NCBI GenBank assembly: GCA_032127875.1
Contig: JAQBHI010000206.1
Location: 1 to 16,673 of the forward strand
From: CADEEV01 sp032127875
GTDB taxonomy: Bacteria > Acidobacteriota > Vicinamibacteria > Fen-336
Reading direction: 5' to 3'
Length of the DNA: 16,673 bases
Of the stretch, positions 6,331 through 13,594 are shown one piece after another (within the stretch, counting starts at the first letter, position 1; each line of letters starts with the position of its first letter). Position numbers and translations under genes: made by a program. The notes beneath the pieces are model-generated. The model was given only the letters and a program-made list of their open reading frames with translations, did no database searches and had not been told where the DNA came from.

Positions 6331-8025
6331 TCACAGGTTCGTCCGATGTAGCGCCTTGTCCGGTAACAGCAGCGTGAAGGTCGTGCCCTGGCCTGCGGAG
6401 CTGGTCACCTCGATCCGCCCGCCGTGGTCAGACACGATTCCCTGTACGATGGCGAGACCCAGGCCGGTGCCGCCCGCCTTGGTCGTGAAGTAGGGTGTGA
6501 ACAAGCGCGTGCGCTGGTCGTCGGAGAGCCCGGGCCCGGTGTCGTAGATGTCCAGCGCCTGGGCGTCGGCCGCGGCCCGGGTCGTCAGCCGAAGCAGGCC
6601 ACCCTCGGGCATCGCCTCCAGCGCGTTCGCGACCAGGTTGCCGACCGCGCGAGCCAGCAGGTCGCGGTCGCCGGGAATCGTGGGCAGGGCTGTCGCCAGA
6701 TTGGTTTCGAGCGACACGGCACCCGCGCGGTCGCGGTAAAGCGCGAGCGTCTGCTCTGCAACGCTGTTGAGGCTGACCGCGGCAAACGTGGGACGCGGCA
6801 TGCGCGCGAAGTCGCTGAACTCGTCCACGATCCGGCGCAGGCTGCGCAGTTCCTGTTGGATGGTCTCGCTCGACTCGCGGAACAACGCGCCGAAGTGCGC
6901 CGGATCGCGGTCGAGGGCACGGCCCAGGGTGTCGAGTGAAACCTGGATCGGGAAGATCGGGTTCTTGAGCTCGTGGGCGAGCCGGCGGGCCATCTCGCGC
7001 CAGGCCGTCACGCGCTCGGCCTGCACGAGGCGTTCGCGCGAGGTGCGCAGGTCCTCGGTCATCGCAGCGAAGGCCTGCGTCAAGTCGGCGATTTCGTCGG
7101 CGCCGGCAACCACCAGGGGTTGCTCCAGATCGCCCTGCGCCACGCGCCGTGCGCCCGCCGCGAGGTCACGGATCGGACGCGACAGCCGCCCCGAAAGCGC
7201 CAGGGCTGCGACGACGGCCGCCGTGAGCGCGAGCAGGCCCGCCACAACCGTATCGTGCCGGAGCGCCAGTAGCACGCGATCGAGATCGGAGCTGGGCACG
7301 GCGGCCACCATGAACAGGCCCGGGGCCAGGGGGCTCCCGGCCCAGCGCCAGGGACGCTCGGTCAGCTCCGCCTCGCCCGAGCCGGCCCCAAGTGCGGGCT
7401 TCGACCAGGACGCGAGAGGCGAGCCCGGCGGTGCGTGCCAGGCGCCGCGGATCGCGTCGTAGATGCCGAGGCTGGTCTGCGTGCCGACCGAGAGCTCGCC
7501 CAGCAGTTCGCCGTCCAGGAACGCCCCGCCGCGAACCAGGACGCGCTTGCCTCGGAAGCGAGCCGGGCGCTCGGGCATCAGCGCCAGGCGTTCCGCGGCG
7601 CCGTAACCCGCAGCCAGCTTCTCGATCCGGAACAACCTGTCGCCAGGAAAACCGGGGTCGGCTTCCTGCAGGCCGAAGCCCGCGGGCCAGTGCCGTGACG
7701 ACAGCACGCGGCCGTCCGCGTCGACGATCTCCAGTGCCGCGAGATCGCGCCGCGAGCCCAGCGTCTCGGCCAGCGTGCGTTCGTCCGCCCCCGCCAGCGT
7801 AGCTGGGAGGTCGACACTCGCGACGGCGAGTACTTGCTGCTCGGCGCGGGAGCCGAGGCGCGCCAGGCGCTCTTTCGCGGCGCCGAGGGCCCCCGAGAGC
7901 CGCGTGCGCACGGCGTCCTCGAAGGCATGCGACACCCGCTCCACCACCCGGACGGCCAGCAGCGCCGTCGGCGCGAGGCCGACCGCGAGGAAGGCGACGA
8001 GCAGTCGCGCGCGCAGGCTCGTCAC
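6331..8025 (-). CDS. NtrY-like membrane histidine kinase
   Basis: Inner-membrane sensor kinase of 564 residues that should phosphorylate the regulator encoded just downstream. TM1 spans about residues 7-27. A periplasmic sensor region follows (about 28-255). TM2 lies at about 258-278, HAMP at about 279-330, and the dimerization/phosphotransfer helix has H351 in RRLAHELKNPIFPI. The ATPase core has the N-box NLVANALEAM at 463-472, G1 DTGPGL at 495-500, the F-box FTPYFTTK and G2 GGTGLGLAI at 518-526. The HELKNP motif and HAMP arrangement are as in NtrY. The GTG at 8025 overlaps the upstream gene's TGA in a GTGA junction, implying translational coupling. An open frame continues upstream, but there it is only an out-of-frame reading of the neighbour. 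The periplasmic part may contact the binding protein encoded upstream (inference). Confidence 0.92.
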   Translation of the reverse strand: MTSLRARLLVAFLAVGLAPTALLAVRVVERVSHAFEDAVRTRLSGALGAAKERLARLGSRAEQQVLAVASVDLPATLAGADERTLAETLGSRRDLAALEIVDADGRVLSSRHWPAGFGLQEADPGFPGDRLFRIEKLAAGYGAAERLALMPERPARFRGKRVLVRGGAFLDGELLGELSVGTQTSLGIYDAIRGAWHAPPGSPLASWSKPALGAGSGEAELTERPWRWAGSPLAPGLFMVAAVPSSDLDRVLLALRHDTVVAGLLALTAAVVAALALSGRLSRPIRDLAAGARRVAQGDLEQPLVVAGADEIADLTQAFAAMTEDLRTSRERLVQAERVTAWREMARRLAHELKNPIFPIQVSLDTLGRALDRDPAHFGALFRESSETIQQELRSLRRIVDEFSDFARMPRPTFAAVSLNSVAEQTLALYRDRAGAVSLETNLATALPTIPGDRDLLARAVGNLVANALEAMPEGGLLRLTTRAAADAQALDIYDTGPGLSDDQRTRLFTPYFTTKAGGTGLGLAIVQGIVSDHGGRIEVTSSAGQGTTFTLLLPDKALHRTNL

Positions 8026-9287
8026 GGTTCGAGCCAGGTGTCTTCCAGGGCGACCCGGCCGGAGCGCTCCGCGCGGGCGCCCTGGACGCCTTCGCGCTGG
8101 CCGATCGAGACCGGTACCGCCGCGAGGGGCAGCGCCGCGTCCGGCGCGCGCGGCACGAGCGCCGCCAGCTCCGCGATTGCGAGCGAGGCTTCCGCGACCT
8201 CGGGCGTGAAGAGCAGCAGCCGGGCCGCTGCGTGCGATGCGCGCACGGCCGCTGGCTCGAGCGGGGTCGCCCTTACGCGCAGGCCGAGTGCATCCAGGTG
8301 GGCGACGATACGCTGGCTCACCGTGGCGGGGACGTCGCTTGCGACCGCCAGCGTGATGTCGCCCGTGAGCGTGGCGTCGGTTGAACGCCTGGGGGGCGGC
8401 GCGGGCGCGTTGCGGCCGGCCAGTGTCGGAGGCAACAGCAGGGTCCATGGCTGGCTGTTGGGCAGGTACTGCTCGACGAGCGTCGCGCGATCGATGGCGG
8501 CCGCCACCGCCTTTCGCGCGGCCTTTCGTCCGAAGGGAGGCTGTGAGGGATCGAGGACGAGAACGAGGGTCGAAGCCAACGCCTCGATCCCGGGCTCGCC
8601 AAGAGCCAGATCGACATGACCTGCGGCGAGCTCGGCGCGTCGTCGGTCGGCGTCGGGGATCGCGACGAGCGCCAGGCCGTCGAGGAACGGCCGTCCGCCG
8701 ATGTGGCTGGCGAAGGCCGTCACTGCCAGCCGCGTACCAGGGATGGACAGGGTCGGGACGAACGGCCCGGCGCCGGAGCCACGCCCGTTCGTGATCGCGG
8801 CGGCGAGCGAAGCGAGCGCGACCGGGGGCCCTGGCCTCGGTTCGCGGAAGCGGAGCAGCACGTGATCGGCGTCAGGTGCGAGCGCGCCGTCGTTTGCGAG
8901 TTGCTGGCGGAAGTGCTCAGCGGCTGGCGTTCTGGCCGCGAGGAAGCGGCGGATCGAACGCACGGCATCCGCGGCTGTGACGGGAGAATCGTCGTGAAAA
9001 CGCGCTCGCGGATCTAGGCTGAGCGTCCATTCGGCGCCTCCGGCCGAGGCTGCCCAGGAGCGGGCCAGGGCCGGCCGAAGATCGCCACCTGGACTAATTC
9101 CGACGAGCGTCTCGTGGACCAGGCCAAGTGCCAGCCGCTCGACCGCGGTGGCAGGCCGGGCCGGCGCCGTTCCGGCCGGCAGCGAAGGCACTGCGACCGT
9201 CACCGTTCCTCCGTAGAGCGGGCCCAGCGCAGCGGGCGCGCGGGCCGCGCTCGCGACCAGCATCAGGGCCAGCAAGGCTCTCCTCAC
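8022..9287 (-). CDS. Periplasmic family-5 solute-binding protein (SBP_bac_5)
   Basis: A 421-residue exported protein with a Sec-type signal peptide (RRALLALMLVASAARAPAA, cut near residue 20). Typical peptide/nickel-binding-protein features follow: an early YGGTVTVAVP strand, then LVHETLVGISPGGDLRPALARSW, and then a FHDDSPVTAADAVRSIRRFL block characteristic of DppA/OppA-type proteins. Family members usually run to about 500-550 residues, so this one is short and its second half looks abbreviated. No permease or ATPase gene lies nearby. It overlaps both neighbours by GTGA: the exported gene upstream and the kinase gene downstream. A ligand-sensing role feeding the kinase fits that context but is inference. 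The GTG start at 9287 has no clear Shine-Dalgarno sequence. Fold assignment is solid; the ligand is unknown. Confidence 0.82.
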   Translation of the reverse strand: MRRALLALMLVASAARAPAALGPLYGGTVTVAVPSLPAGTAPARPATAVERLALGLVHETLVGISPGGDLRPALARSWAASAGGAEWTLSLDPRARFHDDSPVTAADAVRSIRRFLAARTPAAEHFRQQLANDGALAPDADHVLLRFREPRPGPPVALASLAAAITNGRGSGAGPFVPTLSIPGTRLAVTAFASHIGGRPFLDGLALVAIPDADRRRAELAAGHVDLALGEPGIEALASTLVLVLDPSQPPFGRKAARKAVAAAIDRATLVEQYLPNSQPWTLLLPPTLAGRNAPAPPPRRSTDATLTGDITLAVASDVPATVSQRIVAHLDALGLRVRATPLEPAAVRASHAAARLLLFTPEVAEASLAIAELAALVPRAPDAALPLAAVPVSIGQREGVQGARAERSGRVALEDTWLEP

Positions 9288-10069
9288 GGCCGCGGCCTCA
9301 CGGCATAGCTCACCAGGCGCGTGACCCCGTCGCGGCCCTGGATCGCAGCCACCACGAGTGGCTCGCGCCGGCGATCGCGGGCCGCGAGCGCGCTGATCGA
9401 GCCGTCTATCTTCACTTGGGCCGCGAGTCCGGTCAGCTCACCCTCGAGCGGAATCAGCTCGAGGCTGTCCGTTGCTCCCGGCGGCCGGGACGAAGAGGCC
9501 ACGATCAGCGAGCCGAGGCGGTCGAGCGCAGCGCCGACCCGGCGGCCCTGGGCCGGAGACCGGCCATCGACGGCGAGCCTGCCATCCGGCGCGACCGCAA
9601 GCCCGCCTTCCCGCATCGCCAGGAAGGGCGACTCGCCGAGCAGCAGCAGGTTCGTGCCGGCGCGATAGCGCAGGCCCGTCGCCGAACCGGCCCAGGGCAC
9701 TGCCTCGGCCTCGAGGCGCACCGCCAGGCCTCGGCCCTCTACCGCCACGAGCGAGGCGCGCGCCCGGCCGTTCGTGATGAGCCAGCAGACCCTCTCGGCC
9801 TCGGAGGCCCGTAGCAGGCCGGCCGGCGCGCGGACAGCAAGGCGCGCTCCCGGCAGTTCCAGGCGCGCCTCGAGGGCGGGTGTTACGTCCTCGATCCGGT
9901 AGAGCAAGAGCGCGTGCTCGGTGAGGGCGAGCAGCCGCTGATCGTCGAGAAAGGCCAGGTCGAGCACGAAGCCGGGGGCGCCCACGTCGCGTCCTTGCGG
10001 CACGAGTTCCATCGCGTCGGCGACTGGCGCGGCCTGCAGGAAGATGAAGAGGAGCAGGCCGGGAGCCAC
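9284..10069 (-). CDS. Exported protein of unknown function heading the sensor operon
   Basis: I do not recognise this family. It is a 261-residue protein with a short signal peptide (PGLLLFIFLQAAPVADA), so probably periplasmic. The mature part is beta-rich, with repeated short strands and turns (FVLDLAFLDDQRLLALTEHA, LELIPLEGELTGLAAQVKID) that suggest a partial beta-propeller-like or WD-like layout; this is impression, not proof. There are no catalytic motifs and no lipobox cysteine. GTG 10069 is the only possible start, because an in-frame TAG lies 22 bases upstream. No Shine-Dalgarno sequence precedes it, and a -10-like TATCCT ends seven bases before the GTG, so the transcript may be leaderless. 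The stop overlaps the binding-protein start (GTGA). It is the first gene of the four-gene sensing unit. Confidence 0.7.
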   Translation of the reverse strand: MAPGLLLFIFLQAAPVADAMELVPQGRDVGAPGFVLDLAFLDDQRLLALTEHALLLYRIEDVTPALEARLELPGARLAVRAPAGLLRASEAERVCWLITNGRARASLVAVEGRGLAVRLEAEAVPWAGSATGLRYRAGTNLLLLGESPFLAMREGGLAVAPDGRLAVDGRSPAQGRRVGAALDRLGSLIVASSSRPPGATDSLELIPLEGELTGLAAQVKIDGSISALAARDRRREPLVVAAIQGRDGVTRLVSYAVRPRP

Positions 10070-10074
10070 GGCGG

Positions 10075-10098
10075 AAGGATAACGCGGATGCTATCCTT
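10075..10098. promoter_or_regulatory. Symmetric divergent promoter with inverted-repeat -10 boxes
   Basis: AAGGATA (10075-10081) and TATCCTT (10092-10098) form a perfect inverted repeat with a 10-base spacer inside the 36-base gap between divergent genes. Each arm reads TATCCT in the direction of its own gene. On the plus strand it has a TGc extension (10089-10091). A start site about seven bases downstream falls at about 10104 on the plus strand and about 10069 on the minus strand, that is, at or beside each start codon. Confidence 0.55.
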
Positions 10099-10105
10099 AG
10101 ACGCT

Positions 10106-10555
10106 ATGCCACTGCTGGAGCAGATCACTCAGGACCTGACCGCAGCCATGAAGGCGCAAGACGCGCCTCGCACCGCGGTCTTGCGCATGGCGAAGGCGGC
10201 GCTCAAGAACAAGGAAATCGACAAGAAGTCGCCGCTCGACGACGCCGAGGCTGCCAGGGTCGTGCAAACCCTCGTGAAGCAGCGCGAGGATTCGGCAGAG
10301 CAGTTCCGCAAGGGCCAGCGGCCTGAGCTGGCCGACAAGGAAGTTTCGGAGATCGCGATCCTCAAGACCTATCTGCCGCGAGAGGCCAGCGACGCGGAGA
10401 TTGCGGCAGCGGTGGAAAGCGCGCTGGCCGAAACTGGAGCTGCGTCGATCAAGGATATGGGCCGAGTCATGAAGGCCGCCCTGGTGGCCCTGGTCGGCCA
10501 GGCAGCGGACGGGAAGAAGCTGAGCGAGGCCGTGAAGAAGCGCCTGGGAGGCTGA
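10106..10555 (+). CDS. yqeY: GatB/YqeY-domain protein
   Basis: A 149-residue protein made wholly of the YqeY domain, which is related to the C-terminal tail of GatB and GatE, the amidotransferase subunits that convert mischarged tRNAs. The role of stand-alone YqeY is not well defined; tRNA binding is the usual suggestion. Family signatures are LLEQITQDLTAAMKAQD at the start, LRMAKAALKNKEI, then ILKTYLPREASDAEI, and a C-terminal DMGRVMKAAL. The length is typical. ATG 10106 is chosen because the domain starts there; the frame stays open upstream only by chance. No Shine-Dalgarno sequence is visible and the -10 box ends eight bases before the ATG, suggesting a leaderless message. The TGA overlaps the nagZ ATG (TGATG). 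Confidence 0.9.
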   Translation: MPLLEQITQDLTAAMKAQDAPRTAVLRMAKAALKNKEIDKKSPLDDAEAARVVQTLVKQREDSAEQFRKGQRPELADKEVSEIAILKTYLPREASDAEIAAAVESALAETGAASIKDMGRVMKAALVALVGQAADGKKLSEAVKKRLGG

Positions 10556-11658
10556 TGCGGCAAAGCGTCCGCAACTCCGGAGAGCGCGTCATGGTGGGTT
10601 TCGAGGGCCACTCGGCCTCGGCAGACGTGCGTCGCCTGATCCGCGACTTCGGCGCGGGCAGCGTGATCCTGTTTGCCCGCAACGTGGACGCGCCGGAACA
10701 GCTCGCCGAGCTGGTGCGCGAGCTGCAGGCGATCGCCCGCGACGCGGGCCACGAGCTGCCGCTGCTGGTGGCCGTCGACCAGGAGGGCGGGCGCGTCGCT
10801 CGGCTGCGCGCGCCGTGGACGCAGTGGCCGCCGCTGCGCGCCGTGGGTCGGTGCGCTTCCGAGCAAACGGCCCGGGAGATGGGCGAGGCGCTCGCGCTCG
10901 AGCTCAAGGCCTGCGGCATCGGCTGTGATTTCGCGCCGGTCGTGGACGTCGACACGAACCCGCAGAACCCGATCATCGGCGACCGCTCGTTCGGCGCCGA
11001 TCCCGAGCTCGTGGGTCGCTTCGGCGCGGCCATGATCCGCGGCCTGCAGGACGCCGGTGTCGTGGCCTGTGCCAAACACTTTCCAGGCCATGGCGATACC
11101 GACGTCGATTCGCACCTGGCTCTGCCAAGGGTGGATCACTCGCGCTCGCGGCTCCAGGACGTGGAGTTGCGCCCGTTCCGGATGGCGATCGAGGCGGGCG
11201 TGGCGACGATCATGACGGCGCATGTCCTGGTCCGGGAACTCGACGACCAACTGCCGGCAACGCTCTCGCCGGTCGTGATCGACGCGCTGCTGCGTCGTGA
11301 GATGAAGTTCGACGGCGTCATCGTTTCCGACGATCTGGAGATGAAGGCCATCGCCGAGCGCTGGCCATATCGGGAGTCCGCTTTGCTCGCCGCCAAGGCA
11401 GGTTGTGACCTGCTGCCGGTATGCAGGAACCCCGACGCCCAGGTCGAGACGATCGAGAGCCTGGTGCGCGGCCTGGAGAGCGAAGAGATGGCTTTCAAGG
11501 ACATGGAAGCGGCGTGCGGCCGGATCCGCAGAGTCAAGGAGCGCTTCCTGCTCCCGTATCGTGATCCGAGCCCGCGCGAGGCGCGCGCCGCAGCGGGTGT
11601 CGGCGAGCGCGTGGCCCTCGCGGAGCAGATCGCCTCGCGCGCCGGCCTGCCGGCCTGA
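10555..11658 (+). CDS. nagZ: Beta-N-acetylhexosaminidase NagZ (GH3)
   Basis: Cytosolic family-3 glycosidase that removes N-acetylglucosamine from 1,6-anhydro-muropeptides during peptidoglycan recycling. It has 367 residues, the usual single-domain NagZ size. Landmarks are MVGFEG near 13-18, the substrate-side LLVAVDQEGGRVARL block at 70-84, FAPVVDVD at 126-133, the signature KHFPGHGDTDVDSH at 174-187 with the Asp185-His187 acid/base dyad, and VIVSDDLEM at 255-263 carrying the nucleophilic Asp. The ATG overlaps the yqeY stop, so the two are translationally coupled. A strong hairpin follows about 50 bases after the stop. Functionally it belongs with ldcA and mpl, encoded just downstream. The identification is secure. 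Confidence 0.95.
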   Translation: MRQSVRNSGERVMVGFEGHSASADVRRLIRDFGAGSVILFARNVDAPEQLAELVRELQAIARDAGHELPLLVAVDQEGGRVARLRAPWTQWPPLRAVGRCASEQTAREMGEALALELKACGIGCDFAPVVDVDTNPQNPIIGDRSFGADPELVGRFGAAMIRGLQDAGVVACAKHFPGHGDTDVDSHLALPRVDHSRSRLQDVELRPFRMAIEAGVATIMTAHVLVRELDDQLPATLSPVVIDALLRREMKFDGVIVSDDLEMKAIAERWPYRESALLAAKAGCDLLPVCRNPDAQVETIESLVRGLESEEMAFKDMEAACGRIRRVKERFLLPYRDPSPREARAAAGVGERVALAEQIASRAGLPA

Positions 11659-11711
11659 GTGGAGGCGACGCTGGCTGCGCCCTTGGAGCGCCCGCAGGGG
11701 AGGCTTCCGCA

Positions 11712-11744
11712 CCGCCCTCGCGAGAATCACTCGCGCGAGGGCGG
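11712..11744 (+). terminator. Strong hairpin after nagZ, probable terminator
   Basis: CCGCCCTCGCG (11712-11722) pairs perfectly with CGCGAGGGCGG (11734-11744) around an 11-base loop. It is followed only by AACTTTGATGATT, a weak T-run. An alternative inner pairing, GCGAG with CTCGC, is possible. The place between the nagZ stop and the next unit supports a terminator or mRNA 3'-end stabiliser. The remaining bases up to 11873 hold no convincing gene; TAGAGT at 11821-11826 is a weak -10 candidate. Confidence 0.55.
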
Positions 11745-11873
11745 AACTTTGATGATTCGCCTCGCCGAGGACGTGAATCTCAGCGGGGTCGCGGCGCGTT
11801 CTCCGCGCGTCCCCGCGCGTTAGAGTGACGTGGGGAGGGATAGGGTAGGGGGTCGACGGCTGATCGGGGGTCG

Positions 11874-12668
11874 ATGATGGATCTCGGACTCAAGGGCCGG
11901 GCCGCGGCGATAGCGGCGGCGTCGCGGGGTCTCGGGCGAGCGACGGCGCGCGCGCTCGCCGCCGAAGGCTGCGCCGTGGCGATCTGCGGGCGCGACGAAG
12001 CCCGTATCCGTGAGGCCGCCGAGGCGATCGCCACGCAGACCGGCGCTCGCACCCTGCCGATCGTCGCCGATGTCGGCAGCGCCGCCGACTGCGCCCGCTT
12101 CGTCGAAAGCGCGGCCGCCGCCTTCGGGCGCCTGGACGTGCTGGTCACCAATACCGGCGGCCCGAAGCCAGGAAGTTTCGAGGCGATCACCGATGGCGAC
12201 TGGGAAGCGGCTTATCGCGTGACGCTCGCGAACGTGGTGAACCTAGTGCGCGCTGCGGTTCCACACATGCGTCAGAACCACTGGGGCCGGATCGTCAACA
12301 TCACCTCGCTCTCGGCGAAGCAGCCCGTCGACGGCCTGCTGCTTTCGAACGCCTTCCGGCCCGCGGTGATCGGCCTTGCGAAGACGCTCGCGAGCGAACT
12401 GGCAAGGGACGGCATCCTGGTCAACAACGTCTGCCCGGGCTTTACGCGCACGGACCGGCTCGATGAGCTGGCGGAGGTTCGCTCCCAGGCCACGGGCACG
12501 ACACCCGCCCAGGTCCTCGCCGGGCTCGCCCAAACAACGCCGCTCGGCCGCATCGCCGAGCCCGAGGAGTTCGCCGCTGTCGTCGCCTTCCTGTGCTCCG
12601 AGCGCGCGTCGTACGTGACCGGGGCGACCATCCCCATCGACGGCGGCGCCACGCGCGGACTGCTTTGA
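11874..12668 (+). CDS. Atypical short-chain dehydrogenase/reductase-like protein
   Basis: A 264-residue Rossmann-fold protein of the SDR superfamily, FabG-like in length. The cofactor loop reads AAASRGLGRA at 14-23 in place of TGxxxGxG. The usual NNAG is TNTGGPKPG (92-100), and the structural IVNITS block is at 140-145. The catalytic YxxxK is absent: aligned on the following helix, the segment is SNAFR at 158-162, giving Ser for Tyr and Arg for Lys. A known SDR subgroup has this SNALR-type sequence, so the change looks ancestral rather than damage. Classic oxidoreductase chemistry is therefore doubtful. Two tandem ATGs (11874 and 11877) are possible starts; the second has better spacing from GGGGG and gives MDLGLKG, typical of the group. 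The TGA overlaps the ldcA TTG. Substrate unknown. Confidence 0.85.
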   Translation: MMDLGLKGRAAAIAAASRGLGRATARALAAEGCAVAICGRDEARIREAAEAIATQTGARTLPIVADVGSAADCARFVESAAAAFGRLDVLVTNTGGPKPGSFEAITDGDWEAAYRVTLANVVNLVRAAVPHMRQNHWGRIVNITSLSAKQPVDGLLLSNAFRPAVIGLAKTLASELARDGILVNNVCPGFTRTDRLDELAEVRSQATGTTPAQVLAGLAQTTPLGRIAEPEEFAAVVAFLCSERASYVTGATIPIDGGATRGLL

Positions 12669-13594
12669 GTTTCAACCGGCCCCGGGCCTTGAAGGCTGGC
12701 GACCTGTTGGGCGTGGCGGCGCCTTCGGCCGCCTTCGACGCCCGGCTCCTCGAGCGGGGTGTCGCGGAACTGGAGTCCCTCGGCTTCCGGGTGCGCGTCC
12801 CCGACGGCATCGACGCGAAGTCCCGCTTCTCCGCCGGCTCCCCGGAGCGGCGCCTCGCCGAGCTCAGCGCGTTGCTTCAGGATCACGACGTCGCCGGCAT
12901 CGTCTGCGCGCGGGGCGGGGCAGGGGCGAGCCATCTGCTTCCGCTGCTCGATCCGGGTCTGCTGGCCGCGCACCCCAAGGTGTTCGTCGGCTGCAGCGAC
13001 ATCACCTACCTGCACGTCGTGCTCAATCGGCTCGGCCTGGTGAGCTTTCACGGTCCCATGGTCGCCGGTGACCTGGCCCGCGGCCGCTACGACCGTGACA
13101 GCTTCTGGCGCGCCCTCACCGGCGAGGGCGGGCCGCATGTCAGTGATCCTGACGACTTGCTGGCGCTGAGCTCGGGATCCGGGAGAGGCCGCTTGCTGGG
13201 CGGTTGCCTCTCGATCCTGGCCTCGGCGGCCGGCACGCCCTGGGCGCTCGCTCCCGATCGCGAGGGGACGCTGCTGTTCCTGGAGGACGGGAACGAGGCT
13301 CCTTATCGGATCGATCGCCATCTGCGCCAACTGCGCGCCTCGGGCGCCTTCGAGGCCGTGCGCGGCGTCGTCTTCGGCGACATGAAGGGCTGTGCGCCCC
13401 CGGGCAGCGCCGCGTTCTCCGTGGAGGACGTGATCCTCGACGCGCTCGCAGGCCTCGACGTGCCCGTGGCCCTGGGCCTCTCGAGCGGCCATGTCGTGAC
13501 GGGGGCTTTGACCCTGCCGCTGGGCGTGCGCGCACATCTCTCGTGTGGCCCGGGCGGCGCGCACTTCGAGGTGCTGGAGGCGGCCGTCGCTTGA
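12665..13594 (+). CDS. ldcA: LD-carboxypeptidase LdcA (murein tetrapeptide carboxypeptidase)
   Basis: Cytosolic S66-family serine peptidase that trims the terminal D-alanine from recycled murein tetrapeptides, giving the tripeptide that Mpl uses. It has 309 residues, the normal length. The catalytic triad can be placed by family pattern: Ser111 in GCSDIT, Glu207 in LFLEDGNEAPYRIDR and His276 in SSGHV. The early VAAPSA strand and IVCARGGAGASHLLPLLD block (79-96) are also typical, with GAG where many members have GYG. I take TTG 12665 as the start. It overlaps the SDR stop (TTGA), gives MSFNRPRALKAGD, a normal N-terminus, and no good ATG or GTG fits. No strong Shine-Dalgarno sequence is seen, so translation probably depends on coupling. 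Its own stop overlaps the mpl start in the same way. Confidence 0.93.
   Translation: MSFNRPRALKAGDLLGVAAPSAAFDARLLERGVAELESLGFRVRVPDGIDAKSRFSAGSPERRLAELSALLQDHDVAGIVCARGGAGASHLLPLLDPGLLAAHPKVFVGCSDITYLHVVLNRLGLVSFHGPMVAGDLARGRYDRDSFWRALTGEGGPHVSDPDDLLALSSGSGRGRLLGGCLSILASAAGTPWALAPDREGTLLFLEDGNEAPYRIDRHLRQLRASGAFEAVRGVVFGDMKGCAPPGSAAFSVEDVILDALAGLDVPVALGLSSGHVVTGALTLPLGVRAHLSCGPGGAHFEVLEAAVA

Noticed and set aside
8026..8448. Long N-terminal extension of the histidine kinase frame
   Set aside because: It lies wholly inside the binding-protein gene in another frame and is an Arg/Pro/Gly-rich shadow. The GTGA overlap and TM1 fix the start at 8025.
10369..11730. Minus-strand 453-residue frame opposite nagZ
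   Set aside because: It is a shadow of nagZ with no recognisable domain, and the opposite strand has all NagZ motifs.
12272..13564. Minus-strand 430-residue frame opposite the SDR gene and ldcA
   Set aside because: It has no domains or start signals and spans two well-supported genes.
13204..13590. N-terminal extension of the Mpl frame
   Set aside because: It overlaps ldcA out of frame and has low-complexity Arg-rich content. Mpl's conserved N-terminus begins at TTG 13591.
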